From Prodigiosinella confusarubida (GTDB lineage Bacteria; Pseudomonadota; Gammaproteobacteria; Enterobacterales; Enterobacteriaceae), in contig NZ_CP025085.1 of the NCBI RefSeq assembly GCF_002847015.1, positions 3,534,001 to 3,598,000 on the forward strand: a DNA stretch of 64,000 nucleotides. Direction: 5' to 3'. A program made the position numbers and the translations under genes. The notes under the pieces are model-generated. The model was not told the DNA's origin. It saw only the letters and a program-made list of their open reading frames with translations, and searched no databases. Positions 46,978 through 56,707 of this stretch are shown one piece after another; within the stretch, counting starts at the first letter, position 1, and every line of letters begins with the position of its first letter.

Positions 46978-48738
46978 ATGTCTTTTACACTGCGGCCCTA
47001 TCAACAAGATGCCGTAACCGCCACCCTCGACTACTTTCGGCGCCACACCACACCCGCCGTGATCGTTCTGCCTACCGGCGCGGGGAAAAGTCTGGTGATC
47101 GCCGAACTGGCCCGGTTGGCCCGTGGCCGCGTGTTGGTACTGGCGCATGTCAAAGAGCTGGTAGCGCAGAACCACGAAAAATACTGTGCCCTGGGGCTGG
47201 AGGCCGACATCTTTGCCGCCGGACTGCAACAGCGACAGAGTCAGGGCAAGGTGGTTTTTGGCAGCGTACAGTCGGTCGCCCGCAATCTGGCCCTATTTGA
47301 ACAGGCTTTTTCATTACTGATTATTGATGAATGCCACCGGGTCAGTGACGACGATACCAGCCAATACCAGCAGATTATTCATCATCTCCAACAATCCAAT
47401 GCACAATTGCGTTTGTTGGGACTAACCGCTACACCCTATCGTCTGGGAAAAGGCTGGATCTATCAATACCACTACCACGGCATGATCCGGGGTGATGAGC
47501 ACTGCCTGTTCCGGGACTGCATTTATGAGTTACCGCTACGCTACATGATCAAGCACGCTTTTCTGGTACCGCCCCAGCGTCTGGATATGCCAGTAGTACA
47601 GTATGATTTCAGCCAGTTGAGCGCTCGCAGTAACGGTTTATTCAGCGAGGAAGACCTTAACCGTGAATTGAAACGTCAACAACGGGTTACACCACAAATT
47701 ATCCACCAGATTGTCGAATATGCCGCCGATCGTAACGGGGTGATGATTTTTGCCGCCACGGTGGAACATGCCGGAGAGATTGAACGTTTGCTGCCTGATG
47801 GCCAGGCCGCGCTTATCAGCGCAGATACACCAGCAGCCAGACGTGATGCGCTGATTGAAGCTTTTAAACAGCAACAATTGCGCTATCTGGTCAATGTCGC
47901 CGTATTAACCACCGGTTTTGATGCTCCTCACGTAGACGTTATCGCTATTCTGCGCCCGACCGAATCCGTCAGCCTCTATCAGCAGATCGTCGGACGCGGT
48001 TTGCGATTGTCTGCGGGAAAAACCGATTGCCTGATTCTCGACTACGCCGGTAATCCACACGACTTGTATACGCCCGAAGTCGGCAAGCGTAAACCGCATA
48101 GCGATAGCCAGCCGGTACAGGTGTTCTGTCCACAGTGCGGCTTTGCCAATCTGTTCTGGGGCAAATGTACCGACGACGGCACCGTGATTGAACACTACGG
48201 GAGACGCTGTCAGGGGTGGAGTGAGGATGAGGATGGCCGCCGTCAACAATGTGATTACCGCTTTCGCTTCAAAACCTGCCCGCACTGCGGAGCAGAAAAT
48301 GATATTGCCGCCCGCCGTTGCCATCAATGTGAAGAAATACTGGTAGACCCAGACGACATGCTGAAAGCGGCGCTAAAGCTGAAAGACGCGCTGGTACTGC
48401 GTTGCAGTGGTATGAGCATGGTTTATGGCCTGGATGCCAAAGGCGAATGGTTGAACATCACCTATCATGATGAAGATGGTGCTGAAGTCAGTGAGCGTTT
48501 TCGCTTACAGACACCGGCCCAGCGGCACGTTTTTCAGATCCATTTCCTACGAGTCCATCTGCGTGCGCCCGGTATTCCCTTCCACTGGCAGACCGCCGCC
48601 GAGATCACGCAGCAACAGCCGCTACTGCGGGCTCCTGATTTTGTTGTCGCACGCCAACAAGGCAAATTCTGGCAAGTGCGGGAAAAAATATTCGACTACC
48701 AGGGCCGCTACCGCAGAGCGAATGAACTGCGCGGCTGA
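46978..48738 (+). CDS. radD: DNA repair helicase-like ATPase RadD (YejH)
   Basis: RadD is a superfamily 2 helicase-like ATPase that helps RecA-mediated strand exchange and repair of double-strand breaks. It has 586 residues. Motif I is PTGAGKS, motif II is DECH, motif III is [10 protein letters not shown] and motif VI is [10 protein letters not shown]. Two C-terminal zinc-binding clusters follow, [14 protein letters not shown] and [18 protein letters not shown]. Position upstream of rplY is as in E. coli. Confidence 0.94.
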   Translation: MSFTLRPYQQDAVTATLDYFRRHTTPAVIVLPTGAGKSLVIAELARLARGRVLVLAHVKELVAQNHEKYCALGLEADIFAAGLQQRQSQGKVVFGSVQSVARNLALFEQAFSLLIIDECHRVSDDDTSQYQQIIHHLQQSNAQLRLLGLTATPYRLGKGWIYQYHYHGMIRGDEHCLFRDCIYELPLRYMIKHAFLVPPQRLDMPVVQYDFSQLSARSNGLFSEEDLNRELKRQQRVTPQIIHQIVEYAADRNGVMIFAATVEHAGEIERLLPDGQAALISADTPAARRDALIEAFKQQQLRYLVNVAVLTTGFDAPHVDVIAILRPTESVSLYQQIVGRGLRLSAGKTDCLILDYAGNPHDLYTPEVGKRKPHSDSQPVQVFCPQCGFANLFWGKCTDDGTVIEHYGRRCQGWSEDEDGRRQQCDYRFRFKTCPHCGAENDIAARRCHQCEEILVDPDDMLKAALKLKDALVLRCSGMSMVYGLDAKGEWLNITYHDEDGAEVSERFRLQTPAQRHVFQIHFLRVHLRAPGIPFHWQTAAEITQQQPLLRAPDFVVARQQGKFWQVREKIFDYQGRYRRANELRG

Positions 48739-48781
48739 TTAAATGGCGGTTTCATTTGCCCGCTGGGCCAGATTCCGATAG

Positions 48782-48874
48782 AATTCCGCCCGCTTTTGTC
48801 TAAACACAAGCGGAATATCCAACCTGTTGCTGGGTCGCCTGTAGCAGGATCACTTTTTTAAAGTCGAGAAAGAC
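48782..48874 (+). promoter_or_regulatory. rplY 5' leader with hairpin
   Basis: ATTCCGC (48783-48789 region) and GCGGAAT (about 48810-48816) pair, with a second inner option CCGCTT / AAGCGG. The hairpin lies in the mRNA leader of rplY. Autogenous control of L25 through the mRNA leader is known in E. coli. The exact structure here is inferred by eye. Confidence 0.4.
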
Positions 48875-49159
48875 ATGATTACTATCAATGCAGAAGTACG
48901 CAAAGAGCAGGGTAAGGGTGCGAGCCGCCGCCTGCGTAATGCGAACAAATTCCCAGCCATCGTTTATGGTGGTGCGGAAGCACCGGTTTCTATCGAGCTG
49001 GATCACGATATTGTTAAAAACCAGGAAGGGAAAGGCGGTTTTTACGATGCAGTTATCTCCCTCGTTATCGATGGCAAAGAAACCAAAGTGAAAATTCAGG
49101 CTGTTCAGCGTCATGCTTTCAAGCCTAAATTAACTCACATCGACTTCGTTCGCGTTTAA
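48875..49159 (+). CDS. rplY: 50S ribosomal protein L25
   Basis: L25 binds 5S rRNA in the large ribosomal subunit. It has 94 residues, the standard enterobacterial short form without the CTC domain. [21 protein letters not shown] is the typical N terminus. A strong terminator follows 31 bp after the stop. Upstream is a structured leader. Confidence 0.97.
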   Translation: MITINAEVRKEQGKGASRRLRNANKFPAIVYGGAEAPVSIELDHDIVKNQEGKGGFYDAVISLVIDGKETKVKIQAVQRHAFKPKLTHIDFVRV

Positions 49160-49190
49160 TCACGCTGAAGTTATCCGGTATCCCGGAGAG

Positions 49191-49217
49191 AAAAACGCCG
49201 CTGATGCGGCGTTTTTT
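49191..49217. terminator. Bidirectional terminator between rplY and the GFA gene
   Basis: AAAAACGCCGC pairs perfectly with GCGGCGTTTTT around a 4-base loop. Runs of A and T on both sides allow it to serve both convergent genes. Confidence 0.9.
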
Positions 49218-49243
49218 ATTGCTATCGACAACGGCGGTGAACG

Positions 49244-49762
49244 TCAGTTCCGGGGTGACGTTAAAGTAGCTCGATACGCTTTGATTTTCGGCACCAACAG
49301 GGCCGCACGCCGCAGGCTCTCTTCCTGCCATACCATTTGGCGGTCGTAATATTCGGCAAACGCCGGAGTTTCCGGCGGCAGAATCACCCATGGTTGTTTA
49401 GATTGGGTAAAAATATGCACATCTGGCGGCAACAGTTCCGGATGAGTAAGCGCCCCAACCCGCACGAACCGGATCAGCGGGCCACTGCCAGCATAGTGGC
49501 TCCACAATGCCACATAGCATTTAGGACAGCGAGCGATCTGTTGCCCTTGCCCGCTGTTGGATGGCGTGTTCACCAGCAGTGGCTCACCACTGAGCAATTC
49601 CACGTTGTCTGATTCGATCATGGCATTCAAAGCAAATGCCGAGCCGCTTTCCCGCTGACACCAACTACAATGGCAGCAGTGCACTACCAATGGTGCACAT
49701 TTCAGACGGTAACGGATAGCGCCACAATCACAACTGCCGTCCATAGGATATGGGTTTTGCAT
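49244..49762 (-). CDS. GFA-family (CENP-V/GFA domain) zinc protein
   Basis: The 172-residue protein has the GFA fold named after glutathione-dependent formaldehyde-activating enzyme. Zinc-binding cysteines appear in GSCDCGAIRY, CCHCSWCQ and ARCPKC. Most bacterial members have no proven activity. It lies convergent to rplY and is not part of the E. coli order, so it is a lineage-specific gene. Confidence 0.85.
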   Translation of the reverse strand: MQNPYPMDGSCDCGAIRYRLKCAPLVVHCCHCSWCQRESGSAFALNAMIESDNVELLSGEPLLVNTPSNSGQGQQIARCPKCYVALWSHYAGSGPLIRFVRVGALTHPELLPPDVHIFTQSKQPWVILPPETPAFAEYYDRQMVWQEESLRRAALLVPKIKAYRATLTSPRN

Positions 49763-50047
49763 CAGTATCCCTTATCTGCGGTGGTTTTGCTGGTTTCAGT
49801 GATGGTTTCCCGGTATTAGTCCGCTAAAAACACACTCAGCCGAGGCACTGGATTGCCCGTAAAATACCGAATAATCAATTATCAATACCTTGCTCTGCCC
49901 ACATTTTTTATAAAAATCCTGATTCAATACAAATCCATATTGTTGCTATCGCCGGCAACCGATGCCAACGTTCACATCATGTATCGAAACTGACGCGAGG
50001 TAGGGCATTGGATTATCGGGGCCTCATAGCAATAATATCGCAACAGA

Positions 50048-51055
50048 TCAGTTACCGCTGCCCAGGCGACGCTGTAGTTGATCACGCAAATTCGGTGGTG
50101 TTCCCTTGATAGTCAAAGTATCAGTCGCCGGATCCCAGAAAATACGTTCCCCCAACAGTAATGCATCGAAGTTAATACTCAGGCCACCGCCACTGCCGGC
50201 AAACTTGGTCAGTTGCCGCAACGTGCTGCGATCTGCCGGGAAACTCTCCTCAAGTTCATAGCCTTGTCCGATGGAGAAGTCCTGAAAACTCTGCTCCCCC
50301 AAAGTCGGTAACTCACCGGACAATGCCGCCACGTCAATCTCATCTCCCGCTTGCAACTGTTCATTGCAATAGCTGTACACTTGCTGACGGTATTGCTGAC
50401 GCTCATTTTTATCCAATTGCGCATCAGCGCAATAGTCATCAACGGCCTTGAGCAAGCCACGGTTCTGCGCTTTGGTATCCAGCCCTTCGGCTGCGGCCAG
50501 GAAATCCATGAAAAAATCAGATACCTTGCGCCCGACCCGCCCTTTCAGAAAAGTGAGATAACGAGTTGATGACGGGTTCGTCTCCCATTCAGTCAAATCG
50601 ATACGTGCCACAATATCGGCATGGTGAATATCCAGATAATGAGTGCTGCTGATATCCAACTGCTCATTTACCCGCAAACTATTGCAACTGTTCAACACCG
50701 CGATCAACAAATACTCCACCGCCAAATAGCGATATTGGCAAAACAGGACCACACCCCCTTCCGCAAACGGATATTTTGCCAGTTCATCACGCAGACGCCC
50801 TGTCGCGGCACGGGTAAATGCCAGAAAGTCATCGTCTCCCTTGCGGCAGGCACGTAATGCATCCGCCAGTTCACTTTGCTCATTAAACAGGCCATAGGCC
50901 TTATTTTTAGCACTATAGACACGATGCAGTTCAGCCATCATTTCGTTAACGGCGTCATTGGTGGATAACAGCGAATCACGCAACACCATTTCCAGTGTTT
51001 GCTCATCGCGTTTGATGAGCTGATGCAGGGCAATCTGGTCGATATCCAGACTCAT
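50048..51055 (-). CDS. yejK: Nucleoid-associated protein YejK (NdpA)
   Basis: YejK is a nucleoid-associated protein that can interact with topoisomerases. The ATG at 51055 ([14 protein letters not shown]) gives 335 residues, as in E. coli. An upstream in-frame extension to 51094 has no homology. It is divergent from yejL. About 290 bp to the GFA gene hold nothing I recognise. Confidence 0.93.
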   Translation of the reverse strand: MSLDIDQIALHQLIKRDEQTLEMVLRDSLLSTNDAVNEMMAELHRVYSAKNKAYGLFNEQSELADALRACRKGDDDFLAFTRAATGRLRDELAKYPFAEGGVVLFCQYRYLAVEYLLIAVLNSCNSLRVNEQLDISSTHYLDIHHADIVARIDLTEWETNPSSTRYLTFLKGRVGRKVSDFFMDFLAAAEGLDTKAQNRGLLKAVDDYCADAQLDKNERQQYRQQVYSYCNEQLQAGDEIDVAALSGELPTLGEQSFQDFSIGQGYELEESFPADRSTLRQLTKFAGSGGGLSINFDALLLGERIFWDPATDTLTIKGTPPNLRDQLQRRLGSGN

Positions 51056-51231
51056 GATAAACTCTCCTTTTAGCGGGGGAACGTATTCAAGCACCTAAGT
51101 ATCCTCGCTGCAACCAAAAGCCGCCGCCACACAGGGATAACACATCCACGGGCCGAAATGATAAAAGTGCGGAAAAAGACGCTCTTATACGGTAATATGT
51201 TCGACTTTAGTCGCTTAAGAAGCACCATTTT

Positions 51232-51459
51232 ATGCCACAATCATCCCGTTATAGTGACGAGCAAGTTGAACAGTTACTATCAGACTTGGTCAAGGTTCTG
51301 GAAAACCGCCGCACACCAACCGATCTCGCATTGATGGTGTTGGGAAACATGGTGACCAACCTGATTAACACTAGCGTGGCCCCGGCACAACGTCAGGTGC
51401 TGGCCCGCTCTTTCGCTGAAGCACTACAAGCTTCAGTAACAGCAGATAAAACACATTGA
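51232..51459 (+). CDS. yejL: YejL family protein (UPF0352)
   Basis: The product is a small all-helical cytoplasmic protein of 75 residues and unknown function. [40 protein letters not shown] is typical. yejM follows after 13 bp, as in E. coli. Confidence 0.93.
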   Translation: MPQSSRYSDEQVEQLLSDLVKVLENRRTPTDLALMVLGNMVTNLINTSVAPAQRQVLARSFAEALQASVTADKTH

Positions 51460-51472
51460 TTTTGACCTGTAT

Positions 51473-53245
51473 ATGGTAACCAACCGCCAGCGCTACCGCG
51501 AAAAAGTTTCCCAGATGATCAGCTGGGGACACTGGTTTGCCTTGTTTAACATCCTCCTCAGCCTTGGGCTGGGTAGCCGTTATCTGTTTGTTACCGACTG
51601 GCCATCATCACTGACTGGACGTATTTATGCGCTGGTCAGTTGGCTCGGACACTTTAGTTTTATTGGTTTTTCCGCATATCTGCTGATTATTTTCCCGCTG
51701 ACATTTGTTGTCATGTCGCAGCGATTGTTGCGTTTTTTATCAGCGGCGATAGCAACGACGGGGCTCACACTGCTCATCGTCGATGCTGCTGTTTTTACTC
51801 GTTTCCACCTGCACCTTAATCCCACCGTATGGGAACTGGTAACCACCCCCAACCAGAGTGAGATGGTCCGTGACTGGCAATTGATGTTTATTGGGGTGCC
51901 CGTCATATTTATGGTGGAGATGTTGTTCGGCACCTGGTGCTGGCAAAAATTACGCAGCCTGAATCGACATCATTTTGCCAAACCGCTGGTGGGTATTTTC
52001 ATTATTGCGTTTTGTGCCTCACATGTGATGTACATCTGGGCTGATGCCAATTTCTATCGCCCGATAACCATGCAGCGCTCTAACTTACCGCTTTCTTACC
52101 CAATGACCGCACGCCGTTTTCTAGAGAAACACGGTCTGCTCAATGCACAGGAATATCAGCGCAGACTGCTGCGACAAGGCAATCCAGAAGCAGTTTCGGT
52201 GGAGTATCCACTGAGCGACATCTCCTTTAGTGATGCCGGCAGCGGCTATAACCTGTTAATGGTAATGGTAGACAGTATTCCTGATCAGGATACGCCACAT
52301 GCTATGCCTAACCTGACCCGTTTTGCGTCTGAAAATATTCGGTTCAGTGACCATTACAGTGCCGGTATGCAACAGGATAGCGGGCTGTTCAACCTGTTCT
52401 ATGGTATCTCCTCCACCTATATAGACAGTGTTCTCAACAGCAGTAAGCCCTCTGCGCTGATTACTGCGTTAAGTCAGCAGGGTTATCAGTTCGGTCTGTT
52501 TTCTGCCAGTGGATTCGACAGTCCTCTTTACCGACAAGCACTTCTGGCTGACTTCTCACTGCCAACACCAGATGCGCAGAGTGATGAAATCATCACCACG
52601 CAATGGCAAAAATGGCTGGACAGTCGCGCCGGCACAACCGAACCGTGGTTCTCATTCATCGAGCTAAACCACACCAGTTGGCAGGCAACTACGTCTAAAA
52701 GCCCAGCTGCGGAACAACAACGCCTCTACCTTCAGGGTAATCAGCGTGTGGACCAGCAAATTGAACGGATCATCAGTGTGCTGCGTGACAAAAATATGCT
52801 GGATAAAACCGTGGTGGTTATCACGGCTGAACAGGGAAATGCCCAACGCCCAGGCGATAACTCGCCGACGCCGATGAAACGCTCGTTGTGGCAGGTTCCG
52901 CTGGTCATTCACTGGCCTGGCACACCCGCACAGACCATCAACAAAATGACGGATAACAAAGACGTTATGACCACATTGATGCAACGTCTGCTACATGTAA
53001 AAACGCCATCCAGCGATTACTCACAGGGAGAAGACCTGTTTACAGCAGAGCGACGAGATAACTGGCTGGTCAACGGTGATGGGAGTGATTTGATCATTAC
53101 CACACCAAAACAGATTATTGAACTCGGAAGTCACGGCAATTACCGGGCTTATAATCAGGCAGGTCATGAATTATTGAATGAAAAACCGCAGTTGGATCTG
53201 TTATTGCAGGTATTGACCGACGAACGGCGATTTATTGCTGACTAA
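51473..53245 (+). CDS. yejM: Inner-membrane lipopolysaccharide-homeostasis protein YejM (PbgA/LapC)
   Basis: This essential-type inner-membrane protein of 590 residues senses LPS and protects LpxC from being degraded through LapB. Five N-terminal membrane segments (about 20-190) are followed by an arginine-rich linker (MTARRFLEKHG...YQRRLLRQ) and a periplasmic alkaline-phosphatase-like domain. That domain lacks an evident full metal site (VMVDSIPDQD). Length and order match E. coli, with tRNA-Pro downstream. Confidence 0.95.
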   Translation: MVTNRQRYREKVSQMISWGHWFALFNILLSLGLGSRYLFVTDWPSSLTGRIYALVSWLGHFSFIGFSAYLLIIFPLTFVVMSQRLLRFLSAAIATTGLTLLIVDAAVFTRFHLHLNPTVWELVTTPNQSEMVRDWQLMFIGVPVIFMVEMLFGTWCWQKLRSLNRHHFAKPLVGIFIIAFCASHVMYIWADANFYRPITMQRSNLPLSYPMTARRFLEKHGLLNAQEYQRRLLRQGNPEAVSVEYPLSDISFSDAGSGYNLLMVMVDSIPDQDTPHAMPNLTRFASENIRFSDHYSAGMQQDSGLFNLFYGISSTYIDSVLNSSKPSALITALSQQGYQFGLFSASGFDSPLYRQALLADFSLPTPDAQSDEIITTQWQKWLDSRAGTTEPWFSFIELNHTSWQATTSKSPAAEQQRLYLQGNQRVDQQIERIISVLRDKNMLDKTVVVITAEQGNAQRPGDNSPTPMKRSLWQVPLVIHWPGTPAQTINKMTDNKDVMTTLMQRLLHVKTPSSDYSQGEDLFTAERRDNWLVNGDGSDLIITTPKQIIELGSHGNYRAYNQAGHELLNEKPQLDLLLQVLTDERRFIAD

Positions 53246-53280
53246 CTGCCTAAATCTAAAGCAGTCGTTTCGTAAGGCTA

Positions 53281-53308
53281 TTGCAATCAAAGCGAGAAAC
53301 GGTAGTAT
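53281..53308 (+). promoter_or_regulatory. tRNA-Pro promoter
   Basis: TTGCAA (53281-53286) and TAGTAT (53303-53308) stand 16 bases apart, followed by a C-rich discriminator (GCCCCCAC) typical of stringently controlled stable-RNA promoters. Confidence 0.7.
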
Positions 53309-53323
53309 ATGCCCCCACAGCGT

Positions 53324-53400
53324 CGGCACGTAGCGCAGCCTGGTAGCGCACTGTCATGGGGTGTCAGGGGTCGGAGGTTCAAATCCTCTCGTGCCGACCA
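53324..53400 (+). tRNA. proL: tRNA-Pro(GGG)
   Basis: The 77-base tRNA has CGGCACG pairing with CGTGCCG, the anticodon GGG in CTGTCATGGGGTGTCAGG context, the T-arm GGTTCAAATCC and an encoded CCA end. It matches E. coli proL after yejM. Its 3' end is the likely insertion site of the element that follows. Confidence 0.95.
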
Positions 53401-53443
53401 AATATCTATTCCGTTAGTACCGGTTATTGACGGAAACCCCACA

Positions 53444-53478
53444 AAACCCGCATTCTCACTGAGTTTGCGGGTTTTTTG
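53444..53478 (+). terminator. Terminator after tRNA-Pro
   Basis: AAAACCCGCA and TGCGGGTTTT pair around a 13-base loop and end in TTTTTT. Confidence 0.85.
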
Positions 53479-53576
53479 TTGCCTGTTATCTGCCGGTTTG
53501 CTACGTTTTCAGCCGGAAAGTTCAGTTATACGCTTAGTTATACCACCCCATATAACTACAAAAGCGTATAACTACG

Positions 53577-53840
53577 ATGGCTCGTATAATTCCCCCCTCT
53601 CCAATACCGAGATCAAAGCCGCCAAACCTGCCGAGAAGGAATACACGCTACAGGACGGAGATGGGTTGTATCTGCTGGTGAAACCGAGCGGTTCTAAAAT
53701 CTGGCGTTTTAATTATTACCGCCCCGATACGAAGAAACGTGCATTAACCAGCTTTGGTTCATTCCCTGCGGTTTCTTTGGCCGAAGCCCGACAACGGCGT
53801 GAATCAGCAAAGGCACTAATAAGCAAAGGCATCGATCCAC
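53577..53840 (+). pseudogene. P4-type integrase, N-terminal fragment (frameshifted)
   Basis: Starting at the ATG at 53577 the sequence reads MARIIPP and then loses frame in a run of six C. One extra base would restore the frame. From about 53594 the other frame gives PLSNTEIKAAKPAEKEYTLQ, the arm-type DNA-binding domain (DUF4102) of P4-type tyrosine integrases, up to KALISKGIDPH. The catalytic domain is missing because the frame runs directly into an unrelated protein fragment. Integrases of this type sit next to the tRNA they use. A longer frame from 53309 reads through the tRNA and is not a real start. Confidence 0.8.
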
Positions 53841-54086
53841 ATTGGCAGTTCCTCTGCCAGAAAGACCACTATCGGCACCATCGCATCCTCCGTGTATGGC
53901 GATCCCAAGATGCTTAAGCTGACGTGGTATTCCACCGCGCTGGGGCTGGTGAACGAAGCCGCCGCCCACAATGACGGTTTTATGCCGCTGGATGAAATCG
54001 GGCAAGGCAGCAACCGTAAAGCCGTCGCGGATGCCGCTTATGCACTGTTTAACGGTGTTGGCAAGATTCAGAGGAGCGTGGAGTAA
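53841..54086 (+). pseudogene. DUF927-family protein, internal fragment
   Basis: In frame from 53841 the sequence reads IGSSSARKTTIGTIASSVYG, then GDPKMLKLTW and FMPLDEIGQGSNRKAVADAAY. This is the ATPase core of DUF927 (primase/helicase-like) proteins carried by integrative elements. The Walker A motif, normally GSSSAGKTT, has Arg for the key Gly, and the start and end of the protein are absent. It is fused to the integrase remnant by an internal deletion of the element. Confidence 0.72.
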
Positions 54087-54130
54087 ATGCGCTTTCTTTG
54101 TCTCATAGCAACGTCCTCCTTATTTAAAGA

Positions 54131-54297
54131 TAGCGTTGCATCGACCAGTTGAACTCAAGATTTCTGACCACTTCGCTCGGTTACTGGCGCAATGCCAGCA
54201 TAGTTTTGAATTTCTTCTGCGCTGTTAAACCGGTTTCGGCTATCCCTCAATGCCGCAAGCATTCGTGGGCCCAGCAGAACCCCATACCAAGAAGTGA
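54131..54297 (-). pseudogene. IS110-family transposase, C-terminal remnant
   Basis: On the minus strand the reading LGPRMLAALRDSRNRFNSAE, followed by EEIQNYAGIAPVTERSGQKS, is the conserved C-terminal region of IS110/IS902-type transposases. A stop (TGA) replaces the Trp codon expected next, and a frameshift lies between SLLGMG and LGPRML. Only about 165 bp remain, so it is long dead. Confidence 0.7.
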
Positions 54298-54429
54298 TTT
54301 AAACAGGGCATTACTCGTCTATTTAATAAAAAATTAAATTATATTGTTCTGCAGCCGATAATGAATACTGATATGTTTTTTACTGGCGTATCAATATTCG
54401 TTGAAAATGACAAAATGGATAACATTTAT

Positions 54430-55014
54430 ATGGCGAAGATTTTACATTTTATTTTAATTTTGGCAGCTATTTCTTTGTCTGGATGTAAGGCAATTGAAAA
54501 CAGCTTTGGTGATCGCCCGATATACCAAGAACCTTCAGATACAAAAAATGTATCAAGAATAAGATTTATAAAAAACATAAGAGGAACAGAAATAAAGCAA
54601 AAAGGATATTCCAAGACTTATACGAATATTACAGAATTCTCATGGCGAGGGTATGTAAATAAAACCAGAGACATCGGCATGCCTAAAATATCCTATCGAA
54701 AAGATGATTATAATGATTATTATTTTGAAACAAAAATAAAATCAGTGCCAACACTTATCTATATTCAAACCGAATCAACAGTAGCAGGCTCATGTCATGG
54801 TATGTTTTTTATTAAGCCTCAATCAGGTAAAGATTATGACATGAATTTTGACATAACTGAGAGTAGAACGAAGTGCATTATGCACTTCAATGAAATAGTA
54901 AAAGACGGTACAACTGGGGTTTATATATTAAAGCCTGCGCCGTATAAAAGATCATCGGCCCCACCTTGGGAACCAGCAGATAAAAATTACAAAACAGAGT
55001 TGGATGTTGATTGA
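54430..55014 (+). CDS. Putative lipoprotein of unknown function
   Basis: The ATG at 54430 gives a lipoprotein signal peptide MAKILHFILILAAISLSGC, so I prefer it to an in-frame ATG at 54361. The mature protein of about 175 residues is rich in Lys, Tyr and Asn, with two cysteines (AGSCHG, TKCIMH). No family is recognised. Base composition is far more AT-rich than the chromosome around it, which points to transfer. The next lipoprotein gene starts 2 bp after its stop, so the two form a pair. Confidence 0.7.
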   Translation: MAKILHFILILAAISLSGCKAIENSFGDRPIYQEPSDTKNVSRIRFIKNIRGTEIKQKGYSKTYTNITEFSWRGYVNKTRDIGMPKISYRKDDYNDYYFETKIKSVPTLIYIQTESTVAGSCHGMFFIKPQSGKDYDMNFDITESRTKCIMHFNEIVKDGTTGVYILKPAPYKRSSAPPWEPADKNYKTELDVD

Positions 55015-55016
55015 TT

Positions 55017-55358
55017 ATGAAATTAATTTTAATTTTTCCTCTCTCCTTGATTTTATCTGGGTGTATTATAGATAGAACAAAGACATACAACACATCACTT
55101 TCTGATATAAATTCAAATAATGTCAATCATGTTTTTTTTGTTGGAAAAACCAAGAAAGATATTTTAGAGAAGCTAGGGCCGCCACAAAACTCATTAGAGT
55201 TTATGAAAGAGAATCATTGGTCGTATACTAATAAAGAGTCTATACATGGATTTGTTCTTATTCCACCCATTCCAGTAGGAATGAGTAAAACGAAAAAAAT
55301 AGATCTATATTTTAATGAAAAGAATGAATTAAATAGATTCACATTTCACGAGGAATGA
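55017..55358 (+). CDS. Small lipoprotein, BamE/SmpA-like fold suspected
   Basis: The ATG at 55017 gives MKLILIFPLSLILSGC, a lipoprotein signal, and a product of 113 residues. The mature part reads VGKTKKDILEKLGPPQN, then HWSYTN, then IDLYFNEKNELNRFTF. This alternation of GKT..DIxxxLGxP, W-Y and LxFNExxxL is the pattern of BamE/SmpA-like domains. It is AT-rich like its neighbour and likely co-transcribed with it. A possible terminator follows. Confidence 0.68.
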   Translation: MKLILIFPLSLILSGCIIDRTKTYNTSLSDINSNNVNHVFFVGKTKKDILEKLGPPQNSLEFMKENHWSYTNKESIHGFVLIPPIPVGMSKTKKIDLYFNEKNELNRFTFHEE

Positions 55359-56037
55359 ATCTGGTAAGAAATTAATGAAAGGAGTATGTTTATGCTGCAT
55401 TGAATATACTCCTCATTAAGTTTTTTAGGATAAATTCATATAATCTTTATGCTATTGCTATATAATCAACCCATAACAAACAACTTAGAGCTAGAAATGC
55501 GTGATCTTGTGCTACCGAATTACTCCTATATCATACTTTAACGAGCCCAAATAACACCATTCATTTTCCACACCCATTGCGTTTACTGTCCACATGTGAG
55601 TGGTAAGTCCGGTTTCTCACGAGTTACAGCGAAACGGTGTGCAATAAAGTACGCAGCATCATGCGTTATTTTCAATTCGTACGACGATGCTAAACGTTCA
55701 GACATTTTGCCAAATGAGCCAAATTTACAGTGTTATCTCCCACCTTGAAGACCACCGAAAACTTGATTTTCAAAGCCATAAGCTAAAAATCACATATCAC
55801 AACGATAAGCTTGAAGCATTTTGATTACACTATAACTGCGCAATCTGAATTGCCCAGTACGCAGCCCAAGTGCGCAAAACGAAACCGAACGGTAGCCATT
55901 CGCAAATTGGCCTCTAACCCTTGCTATGACTGGCGTTGGCAGGTATTGCGCACCGGTTTCCATTTTTGTCAGAATCATATTATTTCGTATTCAGATTGCG
56001 AACTCTGCGCATTGTTGATGCGCACTGGAGGCGGATA
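55359..56037. other. Intergenic stretch of the decayed element
   Basis: This stretch of 680 bp has no well-supported gene. A frame from 55811 to 56038 would encode 75 residues (with YDWRWQVLRTGFHFCQNH) just upstream of the zinc-ribbon gene and could be a real small element gene, but I cannot place it. The remainder looks like non-coding debris. Confidence 0.4.
55379..55423 (+). terminator. Possible terminator after the lipoprotein pair
   Basis: AGGAGTAT and ATACTCCT form an 8-bp stem with a loop of about 17 bases, followed after a few bases by TTTTTT. Confidence 0.4.
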
Positions 56038-56592
56038 ATGCGTGACCAGACGCGAAGTTACACCACCGATTTGCCGCGTATTAACCTGCAATTTCTCGCC
56101 CGTTTGCTCGATAAGTTGGGCAATGCAGCCCCAAACACGCAGGTTTACTGCGACACAGCGAGCGGAAGACTCTATTTATCCCGATATTCAGATGGCTACA
56201 GCGCCACAATTAACGGTGTCACGCAAAGGGTCGGTATTACAACCACACGCGTGGGGGATGGCGTACGTGAATGGTATGTTTGCCCCCACTGTGGCGAACG
56301 GGCAGCAAAGCTGTATACCGGGTGTAAAGATATTGGCTGCCGGAAGTGCTGGCATCGTCATTACGCCAGCCAAAGCAAAGACGAAGCCGACCGTTTATTA
56401 CTGAGTGCGCGCCAGCAGCGCCGGGCGATTTGGGGCGATGATTACCCGCCCGCAGACAACTTGCTTAACCACGCTCGGTGGCTTGCAAAGCCAGCCCGTA
56501 TGCGCTGGGAAACCTTTGAAAGAAAGTTAGCCAGGCTGATAAAAACTGAGGCCGCATACTGGCATACTGGCGGGTGTCAGATGCGAAAATGA
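56038..56592 (+). CDS. Zinc-ribbon protein of a mobile element
   Basis: The ATG at 56038 gives 184 residues. The middle holds a probable zinc-binding set, CPHCGERAAKLYTGCKDIGCRKCWHRHY, with CxxC, single Cys and CxxC spacing. The C-terminal half is basic and aromatic (RWLAKPARMRWETFERKLARL). I do not recognise the family. Similar small zinc proteins occur among the early genes of integrative elements. It is the best preserved gene of the element between the lipoproteins and 57300. Confidence 0.6.
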   Translation: MRDQTRSYTTDLPRINLQFLARLLDKLGNAAPNTQVYCDTASGRLYLSRYSDGYSATINGVTQRVGITTTRVGDGVREWYVCPHCGERAAKLYTGCKDIGCRKCWHRHYASQSKDEADRLLLSARQQRRAIWGDDYPPADNLLNHARWLAKPARMRWETFERKLARLIKTEAAYWHTGGCQMRK

Positions 56593-56707
56593 CAAGAATT
56601 CAGCGGTATGAGCAATGGTATACATCTTTCATAGATTAGTAGCGATATACCCTGGTTCTACCGAAACCTGATATCAAAAAACAGACCACCAGCAGCAAGG
56701 ATTAACC

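Noticed and set aside
53309..53560. Open frame reading through the tRNA-Pro gene into the integrase
   Set aside because: The start lies upstream of the tRNA and the translated tRNA has no meaning; the integrase start is at 53577.
54084..54120. Short minus-strand frame with AAGGAGG and ATG (MRQRKRIYSTLL)
   Set aside because: Only 12 codons; it may be a transposase start remnant but cannot be supported.
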